A DNA stretch of 64,000 nt from Myxococcales bacterium (GTDB taxonomy: Bacteria; Myxococcota_A; Polyangia; Palsa-1104; JAEUJZ01). The DNA is taken from positions 124,001-188,000 of the forward strand of contig JAEUJZ010000092.1 in the NCBI GenBank assembly GCA_016794505.1, in the 5' to 3' direction. A program made the translations under genes and the position numbers. Positions 52,583 to 60,745 of this stretch are shown here, piece after piece. The notes beneath the pieces are model-generated. The model did no database searches. It worked only from the letters and a program-made list of their open reading frames with translations, and was not told the origin of the DNA. Position 1 is the stretch's first letter. Each line of letters begins with the position of its first letter.

Positions 52583-54085
52583 GTGGCAGCGACAGCACGA
52601 TCCCTCGCGGGAGTGGGACTGGGGTGGCGACGCGAGCTAGCCGCTCCGCTCTTGACCTCGCCGCATGCGGTCGGTTTTGTCGAAGTCATTGCCGAGTCCT
52701 GCCTGAACCCTGGACCGCTGCGCCGCGAAGTCTTGGGCCTGGCCGAGATCTGGCCGGTGCTGCCGCACGGCATCAAGCTGTCCTTGGGCAGCGCCGACGG
52801 CATCGATGAACACCACGCGCGCCGGCTGGGTGAGCTAGCCCGTGTCCTGCGCGCTCCGCTCATAAGCGAACACGTCGCGTTTACCCGCGGACGCGACCGC
52901 GACATCGGGCACTTGACGCAGCTTCCGCTGCATCGCTCGGCCGTTGCCGTCGTCGCCCGCAACCTGGCCAAGGCCCGCCGACTGCTGCCGGATATTCCCT
53001 TTCTATTAGAGAATCCCGCTTGGACTTTGCGCTGGCCGGAAGACGAGATGGACGAAGGCTCGTTCTTCCACGAAATCGTTCACGCTACCGGCTGCGAGCT
53101 GTTGCTGGATATCGCCAACCTGTACGCGAACGCGCAAAACAGCGGCTGCGATCCGCTGAGCCTTCTCCGCAGCTATCCACTTAACCGCGTGGCGATGGTT
53201 CATATCGCCGGGGGGGCATGGCGCGAAGGGTTTTATGTCGATACGCACTGCCATCCCACACCCTCGCCAGTTTTTGATCTGCTGCGCGAGCTCGTGCGCA
53301 TCCGGGGCCCACTGCCCGTGGTGCTAGAGCGCGATGGTCGCTATCCACCTTTTGCCGAGCTGGCGACCGAGCTGGCACAGGCGCAGAGCATCCTAGAAGG
53401 TGCGCCCGACCGACGCGCAGCGGATGAAAGCCGGCAGGCCCACCGCACGCACCTGCCTGCGCCGATTGATCCGCGCCCCGAGACCGCGACTGCCGCGGAA
53501 CGCAGGATCAGCACCGCCGATCTTGCGACGCAACAAGTCAGGCTGGCACACCTGCTGACTCAGGCTGCGCGCCCCGCTGCCCCGTGCGGCCGTGATGAAG
53601 CGGCCTCAGCGCCGCCCTCGTCGCAGCACGAGCCGCAGGCCTGGGATCCGCGCGATCTAGACCGCAGCCGCAGCGTGCTTCTGCACAAGCGTGCCGATGA
53701 AGCCATCGACCTGCTTCGGCGCAGCCGCAGCGTGGCCGAAACACAGCACATCGATCTATATGCGCTCGCGCTCGAACGACTCGGCAGCCTGCCCCCGGCG
53801 CGGCAGCTGCCGACGGTGGTCGACGCGTTGTACCTGGTACGCAGCTTAAAGACGCAGCGCGCCCTGGCCACAGCGGCTGAGCTCGATCAGCTGACGCTGC
53901 AGGCCCGCTTCGTCGAGCATTCCGAGGGTGCGTCCGCGCGCTTTTGGCCCTATCTCGCCAAGGCGCAGCAGGCCCATGGCGAAACAACGTGGGTGTGGAA
54001 ACCCCTCGGCCCGCGCTCGGCCCTTCGCTTTTTCAGCCGCCCAGCACAGGGTCTGTTTGGCGGCAGCCCATCGAGGACTTCATGA
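52583..54085 (+). CDS. DUF692/MNIO family multinuclear iron oxidative enzyme with long C-terminal extension
   Basis: 500 residues; GTG start at 52583. Residues 1-275 are a DUF692 TIM barrel. Expected metal ligands fall on conserved motifs: LPHGIKLSLGS (H62), SEHVAF (E96, H97), LLENPAW (E143, N144), LLLDIANLYANA (D176, N179), VHIAGG (H207), VDTHCHPTP (D220, H222, H224) and VVLERDG (E249). MNIO enzymes (MbnB, TglH, ChrH and bufferin enzymes) use iron and oxygen to modify Cys in peptides. Family proteins are usually near 280 residues. Here about 220 more follow: a Pro/Ala/Arg linker and a helical domain (about 365-480) that could be a built-in substrate-binding partner. It is coupled to the next gene by ATGA. 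Confidence 0.9.
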   Translation: MAATARSLAGVGLGWRRELAAPLLTSPHAVGFVEVIAESCLNPGPLRREVLGLAEIWPVLPHGIKLSLGSADGIDEHHARRLGELARVLRAPLISEHVAFTRGRDRDIGHLTQLPLHRSAVAVVARNLAKARRLLPDIPFLLENPAWTLRWPEDEMDEGSFFHEIVHATGCELLLDIANLYANAQNSGCDPLSLLRSYPLNRVAMVHIAGGAWREGFYVDTHCHPTPSPVFDLLRELVRIRGPLPVVLERDGRYPPFAELATELAQAQSILEGAPDRRAADESRQAHRTHLPAPIDPRPETATAAERRISTADLATQQVRLAHLLTQAARPAAPCGRDEAASAPPSSQHEPQAWDPRDLDRSRSVLLHKRADEAIDLLRRSRSVAETQHIDLYALALERLGSLPPARQLPTVVDALYLVRSLKTQRALATAAELDQLTLQARFVEHSEGASARFWPYLAKAQQAHGETTWVWKPLGPRSALRFFSRPAQGLFGGSPSRTS

Positions 54086-54816
54086 GCCAGAAGACCAAAC
54101 AAGAACTGTTCAGCAAGCTGCCGGCCAGCGTCGGCCCCCGTCTGGAAGAGCTTGAAAAAGCGCTCGTCGCTGCGCTGGGTAGCGACCTGGTGGCTCTGCT
54201 GGTCTTTGGCAGCGCCGTGCGCGGCGACTTCCGCCCCGGACACAGCGATATCGAGCTTCTGATCGTGCTCAAAGCCGTTGAGCCCGAAAAGCTCAGCGCC
54301 ATCGCCAACCCGCTGGCCATGGCGCGCTACGCCATCCGCGTCGAGCCGATGATCCTAGCCAGCGCCGAGATCCCCCGTGCCGCCGACGTCTTCCCGCTGC
54401 TTTACGACGGCATCCGGCAGAGCCACGCGCTCTTGCACGGCGAAGATCCATTCACGCAGCTTGCCATTTCGGACCGCCACCGCCGCCTGCGCATCGAGCA
54501 AGAGCTACGCGAAGTGCAGATCCGCCTGCGCCGCGTCGTCACCGATACCTTGGGCCAGCCGGCTGAGCTGGTGTCGCCGCTTCTGCGCAAGCTGCGCCAA
54601 GCGCGAGCCCCCCTGCACGCGCTGCTTCGCCTGCGCGGAGTCCAAAGCCCCGAGCCGCTCGACGATGTATTGAAGGCCGCCGGCACGCTGTACAGCATCG
54701 ACATCGCGCCGCTCGCGAAAATCAAAGAGGCACCTGCCGAGGCGCTCGGCACATTGAATCGCCTGCTGCATGCCGCGGTTCACGATGTCGATCAGCTGGA
54801 ACACACGCACGGCTGA
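54082..54816 (+). CDS. Nucleotidyltransferase-fold protein, coupled to the MNIO gene
   Basis: 244 residues from ATG 54082, overlapping the MNIO stop (ATGA). The Pol-beta-like NTase motif is VFGSAVRGDF...HSDIELL (G43, S44, D56, E58). The second carboxylate is Glu where Asp is usual, so activity could be altered. The second half is helical (HRRLRIEQELREVQIRLRRV), like nucleotide-binding helical bundles of the HEPN or KNTase-C type. NTases of this size usually transfer AMP or similar groups to small molecules or proteins. Tight coupling suggests that it acts with the MNIO enzyme, perhaps modifying the same substrate. Confidence 0.78.
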   Translation: MSQKTKQELFSKLPASVGPRLEELEKALVAALGSDLVALLVFGSAVRGDFRPGHSDIELLIVLKAVEPEKLSAIANPLAMARYAIRVEPMILASAEIPRAADVFPLLYDGIRQSHALLHGEDPFTQLAISDRHRRLRIEQELREVQIRLRRVVTDTLGQPAELVSPLLRKLRQARAPLHALLRLRGVQSPEPLDDVLKAAGTLYSIDIAPLAKIKEAPAEALGTLNRLLHAAVHDVDQLEHTHG

Positions 54817-54879
54817 AACCCTTTTCAGTCCGCCTGCTGGCACGATGCAACGACGAGCAGGCTGGTCATGGAGCACGCC

Positions 54880-56022
54880 ATGATGGATTCCTTGGACTCG
54901 AACCCGTTGAACGTCCAATCAGGGCCCGAGTTTCTGTTCCTCTACGGTGTCTTTTCCATCGGGGCGCTCGTCCTGCTTTCGGTGCTGCGGCGCCGCTATG
55001 GCGCGTACTTGGACGCGCGGTCGATCCCATCGGGTGTCGCCGCCCTGCGCGTCGGACAGGTGCCAAGCCAAGACCAGTACTATGCCCTCGCCTTCTTGCA
55101 GCGCGGCGTGCAAGGCGTGGCCGAGACCTTGATTGCCATGGCCCATGCGTGCGGTGCGATCAAGCCGGTCCCTGGTGTGGCCAAGCACTTCCTATATACC
55201 GCCGAGGCCACCGTCCCCGAGCACCCGCTTCTGCGTCAGTTCTTGGATCAAGTGAAGCCCAAAGAGGGCAGCGACATCGAAGCCGCGACGCTCAAGGCCG
55301 AGTCCTTGGCCGTGGCTCGCGCGCACCAGAGCACACTTACCAACGAGCTAGCAGCGTCGGGCCTGATTCGCAGCGAGGCGCATCGCGGCAGCATCTACCG
55401 CTTGGTGTGGTGGATCGGCTTCGTGATCATTGCCTTCGGCCTGGTGCGCTTGGTGCGCGCCATAGCAATGGGCCATCGCTTCCTGTTTCTGGCCATCGAG
55501 ATCGTCCTGGTTGGCATCGGCGTCTACCTGGTCGCGAAAAAAAGCGATGAAGCTCCGCTCAAGGACCGCTATCTGGACTGGCTGCGCGATACCACGATGG
55601 GCCTGCGCCTCAACGTAAGTACCAACTGGGACACGACGCCGCAGGCGGTGGGCCTGGGCGTGGCGCTCGACGGAGCCAGCATCCTGGGCACCGCTGCGGT
55701 CGCCGCCGGCTTGGTGTATGCGTTCCATCCCAACTACGACCTGTTTATGGCCCAGGCGCACGCCAAGACGCCGTTTCAGCAGCCACAGCAGACCTCTTCT
55801 TCGCACCACGACACGGGATCCAGCGTCGACATCAGCGGCAGCTGGAGCGGCAGCGACAGTGGAGGCGGAGGCAGCGACAGCGGCGGCGGCGGCGATAGTG
55901 GAGGAGGCGGCGGCGATGGTGGCGGCGGTGGCGGCTGTGGCGGCGGCGGCGGCGGCTGTGGTGGGGGTGGCGGCGGCGGTGGCTGCGGCGGCGGAGGCGG
56001 CGGCTGCGGCGGGGGTGGCTAA
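54880..56022 (+). CDS. TIGR04222-like membrane protein ending in a Gly tail with four spaced Cys
   Basis: 380 residues from ATG 54880 (GGAG 6 nt before); ATG 54868 is an alternative. The start has SGPEFLFLYG and a transmembrane helix (about 20-35). A soluble domain follows (YALAFLQRGVQGVAETLIAM) with two or three more helices at about 175-230 (VWWIGFVIIAFGLVRLVRAI; FLFLAIEIVLVGIGVYLV). This order fits the TIGR04222 membrane domain as I remember it. After a further helix (260-285) and a Ser/His/Asp linker, the last 60 residues are nearly all Gly. Cys falls at codons 55936, 55957, 55984 and 56005, giving C-G6-C-G8-C-G6-C-G4. It is a likely substrate for the MNIO enzyme. Confidence 0.8.
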   Translation: MMDSLDSNPLNVQSGPEFLFLYGVFSIGALVLLSVLRRRYGAYLDARSIPSGVAALRVGQVPSQDQYYALAFLQRGVQGVAETLIAMAHACGAIKPVPGVAKHFLYTAEATVPEHPLLRQFLDQVKPKEGSDIEAATLKAESLAVARAHQSTLTNELAASGLIRSEAHRGSIYRLVWWIGFVIIAFGLVRLVRAIAMGHRFLFLAIEIVLVGIGVYLVAKKSDEAPLKDRYLDWLRDTTMGLRLNVSTNWDTTPQAVGLGVALDGASILGTAAVAAGLVYAFHPNYDLFMAQAHAKTPFQQPQQTSSSHHDTGSSVDISGSWSGSDSGGGGSDSGGGGDSGGGGGDGGGGGGCGGGGGGCGGGGGGGGCGGGGGGCGGGG

Positions 56023-56138
56023 CCCGCTGCCGCACAAAAAGCGGATGGCGCCACAGCGCTTGTGGTCCGTCCGCTTCGCCGAAGAGGACGGCCTGAATCT
56101 GTATCCATCCCGCCGGCTCGGCAAAGTACACTGCCGAC

Positions 56139-56984
56139 ATGAAGTTCACGGGAACCGATTCCTATGTTGCGACGCCGGATCTGATGGTGGCAGTGAATGC
56201 CTCGGTCACGCTGGGGCGTCCGCTTTTGGTGAAAGGCGAGCCGGGTACCGGCAAGACCATCCTGGCTGAAGAGATCGCCCGCGCGCTTGGCCGTCCGCTG
56301 ATTCGCTGGCACATCAAGTCGACGACCAAGGCCCAGCACGGCCTGTATGAGTACGACGCCGTGGCCCGCCTGCGCGACTCGCAGCTAGGCGATGCTCGCG
56401 TCCACGATATCCAGAACTACATCGTGCGCGGCAAGCTGTGGGATGCCTTCGTCTCGGACCAGCGACCCGTCCTTCTGATCGACGAGATCGACAAGGCCGA
56501 CATCGAGTTCCCCAACGATCTGCTGCACGAGCTGGATCGCATGGAGTTCTTTGTCTATGAGACGCGGCAGACGGTGGTCGCGCAGCAGCGGCCGATCGTC
56601 GTCATCACCAGCAACAACGAAAAAGAGCTGCCGGATGCGTTCCTGCGCCGCTGTTTCTTTCATTACATCCGCTTCCCCGACGCACCGACCATGGCCCGCA
56701 TCGTCGCGGTCCACTACCCCACCCTGCGCGCCGAGCTTCTGCGCGAGGCGCTGACGGTCTTTTATGAGCTGCGCGAAGTGCAGGGCCTTAAGAAGCGGCC
56801 CTCCACTTCCGAGCTTCTCGACTGGATCCGCTTGCTGGAAGCCGACGGCGTCCCGCCCGATGCGCTGCGTCGCGGCGGCGAGCGCGGCATGCCGGTGCTG
56901 TATGGCGCGCTGCTCAAGAGCGAGCAAGACGTGCTGTTGACCGAGATGGCGCTGTCGCAGGCCAGAAACCGCGGGCGCGGCTAG
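56139..56984 (+). CDS. MoxR-family AAA ATPase
   Basis: 281 residues. Walker A is GEPGTGKT (33-40), Walker B VLLIDEIDKAD, sensor 1 TSNNEKELPDAFLRRC with the arginine finger in LRRC, and sensor 2 near RPSTSELLDWI. The insert between helix and strand (KAQHGLYEYDAVARL) is typical of the APE4220/CoxD-like MoxR branch. MoxR ATPases work with VWA proteins as chaperones to mature metal cofactors or complexes. The VWA gene follows after 16 nt. The gap to the Gly/Cys gene is 116 bp, so they may or may not share a transcript. Confidence 0.93.
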   Translation: MKFTGTDSYVATPDLMVAVNASVTLGRPLLVKGEPGTGKTILAEEIARALGRPLIRWHIKSTTKAQHGLYEYDAVARLRDSQLGDARVHDIQNYIVRGKLWDAFVSDQRPVLLIDEIDKADIEFPNDLLHELDRMEFFVYETRQTVVAQQRPIVVITSNNEKELPDAFLRRCFFHYIRFPDAPTMARIVAVHYPTLRAELLREALTVFYELREVQGLKKRPSTSELLDWIRLLEADGVPPDALRRGGERGMPVLYGALLKSEQDVLLTEMALSQARNRGRG

Positions 56985-57000
56985 GTCGGGTCGATAGAGA

Positions 57001-58176
57001 ATGTTTGTCGCGTTCTTTCTCGATCTGCGGCGAGCCGGCCTGCCCGTCTCGCTGACGGAATACCTGACGCTGCTTGAAGCACTAAAGCAGCGGGTCTGCG
57101 ATCCATCGATCGAGAACTTCTACTTTCTGTCGCGCGCCGCGCTGGTCAAAGACGAACGTCATATCGACAAGTTCGATCGCGTGTTCGGCCATGCCTTTCG
57201 CGGCCTGGCAGCCGTTGAGGATCCCTATGCCGAGATCCCCGAAGAGTGGCTGCGCAAGCTGGCTGAAAAGTTCCTGAGCCCGGAGGAGATGGCGCGCGTG
57301 CAGGCGCTGGGGGGATTTGACGCGCTGATGCAACGGCTGCGCGATCTTCTGCAGGAACAGAAGGAGCGCCACCAAGGCGGCAACCGCTTCATCGGCACGG
57401 CTGGCACGTCGCCCTTCGGCGCGTACGGATACAACCCCGAAGGCATCCGCATCGGCCAGGATCAAAGCCGCCACCGCAAGGCGGTCAAGGTCTGGGATCG
57501 CCGCGAGTTCCGCAACCTCGATGATGATGTCGAGGTTGGTGTGCGCAACATCCAGGTCGCGCTGCGGCGCCTGCGCAAGTTCGCGCGGCAAGGCGCAGCC
57601 AGCGAGCTGGATCTGCCTGGCACGATCTCGGCCACCGCGCGCAATGCTGGCTATCTCGATCTGCAGCTTGTGCCCGAGCGCCACAACACGGTGAAGGTGC
57701 TGCTGCTGCTCGATATCGGCGGCTCGATGGATGATCACGTGCGCGCCTGCGCCGAGCTATTCACCGCCTGTCGATCCGAGTTCAAGCACCTAGAGTCGTT
57801 CTATTTTCACAACTGCATCTATGAGTCGCTGTGGCGCGACAACACGCGGCGCTTCAAAGATCGCACGCCAACGCTCGATGTGCTGCGCACCTATCCCACC
57901 GATTACAAGCTGATCTTCGTGGGCGATGCGGCGATGAGCCCGTATGAGCTGATCCAGCGCGGCGGCAGCGTCGAGCACTGGAACGAAGAGCCGGGCGCGG
58001 TGTGGCTGCAGCGCGTGCTGTCGGTGTATCCGCATGCGGTATGGCTGAACCCACTGCAAGAGTCCGTGTGGCTGCACTATGACTCGATCCAGATGGTGCA
58101 TAAGCTCGTCGGCGGGCGCATGTTCCCGCTGACGTTGGCGGGTCTGGATGCGGCGATTCGCGAGCTGAATCACTGA
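57001..58176 (+). CDS. CoxE-like VWA domain protein, partner of MoxR
   Basis: 391 residues. An N-terminal helical part (FFLDLRRAGLPVSLTEYLTLLEALK) is typical of CoxE-like proteins. The VWA domain starts at about 225 with VKVLLLLDIGGSMDDH, where D238-x-G-x-S is the metal-ion-dependent adhesion motif (Gly-Gly-Ser in place of the more usual x-S-x-S). Later pieces include LIFVGDAAMSPYELI and HAVWLNPLQESVW. With MoxR it forms a conserved two-gene chaperone. The 3' end overlaps the convergent kinase gene by 7 bp. Confidence 0.9.
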   Translation: MFVAFFLDLRRAGLPVSLTEYLTLLEALKQRVCDPSIENFYFLSRAALVKDERHIDKFDRVFGHAFRGLAAVEDPYAEIPEEWLRKLAEKFLSPEEMARVQALGGFDALMQRLRDLLQEQKERHQGGNRFIGTAGTSPFGAYGYNPEGIRIGQDQSRHRKAVKVWDRREFRNLDDDVEVGVRNIQVALRRLRKFARQGAASELDLPGTISATARNAGYLDLQLVPERHNTVKVLLLLDIGGSMDDHVRACAELFTACRSEFKHLESFYFHNCIYESLWRDNTRRFKDRTPTLDVLRTYPTDYKLIFVGDAAMSPYELIQRGGSVEHWNEEPGAVWLQRVLSVYPHAVWLNPLQESVWLHYDSIQMVHKLVGGRMFPLTLAGLDAAIRELNH

Positions 58177-60659
58177 GCCGCGCTGAGCCCATCAAAGAGC
58201 GCCTGCGCCGTCGGCCGCTTGTCGGCTGCGGCATCCAGACAGCGCTCGATCAAATCGACAAGCGGTCCCGGCAAGTCGGGGCAGCGAATCGAAAGCGGTG
58301 TGTACCAGCGCTGCCCGCTGCGCAGGTTGAGCAAGATCGGCGGCTGCGCCGACGGCAGATCGCCCGTCAGAAGCTCGTATGCAACGACCCCCAGGCTGAA
58401 CATGTCCGATGCCGGACGCGCAAGCTTGGCGCCTTTGACCAGCTCAGGCGCCATGTAAAGCGGCGTGCCGATGATGACGCCGGTCTGCGTGAGTACGCCC
58501 TGCGATGATGCGGGACCACCGTCGAGTGTCTCGGGCAGGTTTCTGACGGGAACCGGGGCATGCGCAGGCACCTCGGAAACCGGCGGCTCGGACTTCTTCT
58601 TGGCCGCGATCGGCTCATCCAGCGTGACGTTGTAAAGAGCCAAGTCGACATCTGGCGTAGCACTGGCTGGCTTGCCCCGATCCGTTCGCTCGTCGCTGGG
58701 AACCAGCGCGGACACGCCAAAGTCGGCGAGCTTCACGTGAAGCTCATTCCCCGGCGCGAGCAAGATGTTCGCAGGTTTCAAATCGCGGTGGACGATCCCC
58801 GCTGCGTGGACTTGTGCCAAGGCGGCTGCGATCTGGCGGATGATCGGCAGTGCGAAAGACGGCTGGCCATAGCGGGCTTGGCGCTGCGCGAGCGTCCCGC
58901 CTTCGACAAGCTCCATCACCAAGTACGCCAGGCGATTGTCCAACAGATCGACATCGACGATGCGGACCAGGTTCGGGTGATTCAGGCGAGCCAGAAGCTG
59001 ACCTTCGCGTGCAAAGCGCGCCAAGTCTTGCCGCCGCGCGTGGCCAGATAGGACCTTGGCGGCGAGGTGTTTTCCGTCGCTGATACGCATCACCTCATAC
59101 ACCACGCCCATGGCGCCCTGGCCCAGGATCTTGAGGACGCGATAGCGCTCGTTTAGCACCGTATCCACCGCCAGGATCGGCACCGCATCCTGCGATGAGC
59201 TGGCCCTGCCCAAAAGCGAGTCGATCATCGACTTCGATCGCGCCTCGATCTGGTGTCGAAGCTCGGCGTTGAGCTGCTCGATCTCGGCGGTACGCGCCTG
59301 CAGCGCGCGGTACTTTTCAGACAGGTCGGCCTTGGTCGAAAGCAAGTCGGCATACACGCGCTGGAAGCGGAACAGCAGGATCAAGCCCAGCGACAGGACG
59401 AAGGCCCCGTGTCCAAAGTGAGCGAAGGACGTGCGCACGCGCGGCAGAAACCCGATCGCCGCCAGCATGTCGTACGCTGAAAACAGCGCAGCCATCAGGA
59501 AACCCAGGCTGAACACGCGCGCATCGCGGCTGCCCCGCACCAGCGCCACCGTCACGGTGATCAGCGTGTAGACCAGCGCGACCAGCGCTAGAAGCTGAAA
59601 CGGCAGCAAGGTCTTGAGCAGCGGAACCATGCCCAACGCCACCCCAAGCCATGCCGCGGCGTCATATGCCAGCATCAGCCAGGCAAAGACCGGCATCAGG
59701 CGGAAGGGACCGCCCCCGATCACGTGACTCAGAAAGAAGACCAGGCACGGGATGCACGAATAGAAGGCGAGTAGCTCTAGGTGGAAGAAGAAAAGCGGAT
59801 GTTCATCCACCCAGAATCCGCTCTTCATGCGGCACAGGGCGTACAGGCCAACGAAAAATGAAAAGCCGCCATAGCTCAGATACGCGCGGTCGCGCCGCTG
59901 ATTGGCAAACAGCGCCAAGCTGAACAAGCCCACCGTCAGAAGCAGAATCCCGACGACAAGCAGGCTGATGTCGCGGCGAAACAAGTCCGACTCTAGCCGC
60001 ACGCGCGTGCCGATGCGCTGCTGTCCAAAAAGCCCGATATTCAGGTGTTCGGAATAGATGCGCAGCGCAAGGACGGATCCACGATAGTCCCGCGCAAGGC
60101 TGGGGCGGCCCAAAGGAATGTAGTGAACGGGATAGCCCAAGAAGCGCCGCGCCCAGGCACCTTCGCCGTCGAGCTGACCGAAGTGGTAGACGCGCTGACC
60201 ATCCAGAAAGACCTCGCACAGTTGATCGATGATCTCGATCTGTAGCGCTGGGTCTTGCACATCGGGTCCTTCCAAGCGAGTGCGCAGCCACAAGAAGCGC
60301 TGACCCTGTCGGCCGGGTGGCGTGCCACCGCCGGAAAAGTCCTGCCAGCCGGTGTCGGATCCCGGTCGCGCCCACTGCAGCGCGCCGCTCGGCTCGCGCG
60401 GCGAGTCACCCCAGCGGTACTGCCAGTGTCCACGATAGTCGACGGCGGCGCTGGCCACCTGCAGGACTGCAGGGGGCGGCTCATCGCCGTGTGATCGTGA
60501 CGACTCGGCCGCGGACTCGACAGCCTGCGCGATGTGAGCAGCGACGATGAGAAGCAGGCACACGCAGAACGTTGGCCACGCCATGCGGCCCGCGATTCGG
60601 CTTCGCCTTGCGCCACACCGCGAGCCACGCCCCATGCCCGCATCGGCCCCCCGTTGCAT
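58170..60659 (-). CDS. 7TM-DISM receptor fused to a Ser/Thr protein kinase
   Basis: 829 residues. A signal-like helix (about 25-45) is followed by a 7TMR-DISMED2-type beta-sandwich domain (about 70-210: RGHWQYRW, GWQDFSGG, FLWLRTRLEG). Seven transmembrane helices span about 225-440 (SLLVVGILLLTVGLFSLALF; YLSYGGFSFFVGLYAL). A coiled coil (455-490) leads to the kinase domain (510-820): LGQGAMGVVYEV, AAKVL, HRDLKPAN, LADFGVS and TPLYMAPE. About 75 residues of Pro/Lys/Asp-rich sequence lie between DFG and APE, an unusually long activation segment. An extracellular carbohydrate-type sensor is likely. The start could also be the ATG at 60635. Convergent with the VWA gene. Confidence 0.93.
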   Translation of the reverse strand: MQRGADAGMGRGSRCGARRSRIAGRMAWPTFCVCLLLIVAAHIAQAVESAAESSRSHGDEPPPAVLQVASAAVDYRGHWQYRWGDSPREPSGALQWARPGSDTGWQDFSGGGTPPGRQGQRFLWLRTRLEGPDVQDPALQIEIIDQLCEVFLDGQRVYHFGQLDGEGAWARRFLGYPVHYIPLGRPSLARDYRGSVLALRIYSEHLNIGLFGQQRIGTRVRLESDLFRRDISLLVVGILLLTVGLFSLALFANQRRDRAYLSYGGFSFFVGLYALCRMKSGFWVDEHPLFFFHLELLAFYSCIPCLVFFLSHVIGGGPFRLMPVFAWLMLAYDAAAWLGVALGMVPLLKTLLPFQLLALVALVYTLITVTVALVRGSRDARVFSLGFLMAALFSAYDMLAAIGFLPRVRTSFAHFGHGAFVLSLGLILLFRFQRVYADLLSTKADLSEKYRALQARTAEIEQLNAELRHQIEARSKSMIDSLLGRASSSQDAVPILAVDTVLNERYRVLKILGQGAMGVVYEVMRISDGKHLAAKVLSGHARRQDLARFAREGQLLARLNHPNLVRIVDVDLLDNRLAYLVMELVEGGTLAQRQARYGQPSFALPIIRQIAAALAQVHAAGIVHRDLKPANILLAPGNELHVKLADFGVSALVPSDERTDRGKPASATPDVDLALYNVTLDEPIAAKKKSEPPVSEVPAHAPVPVRNLPETLDGGPASSQGVLTQTGVIIGTPLYMAPELVKGAKLARPASDMFSLGVVAYELLTGDLPSAQPPILLNLRSGQRWYTPLSIRCPDLPGPLVDLIERCLDAAADKRPTAQALFDGLSAAQ

Positions 60660-60745
60660 TGCCGCTGATTATATCGAGCCACCCGCCGCGAGAGTGTGTG
60701 TGACAGCGTCGCAGAGAGGCTTCGCGTACGCGGTCGCGCAAAGGG

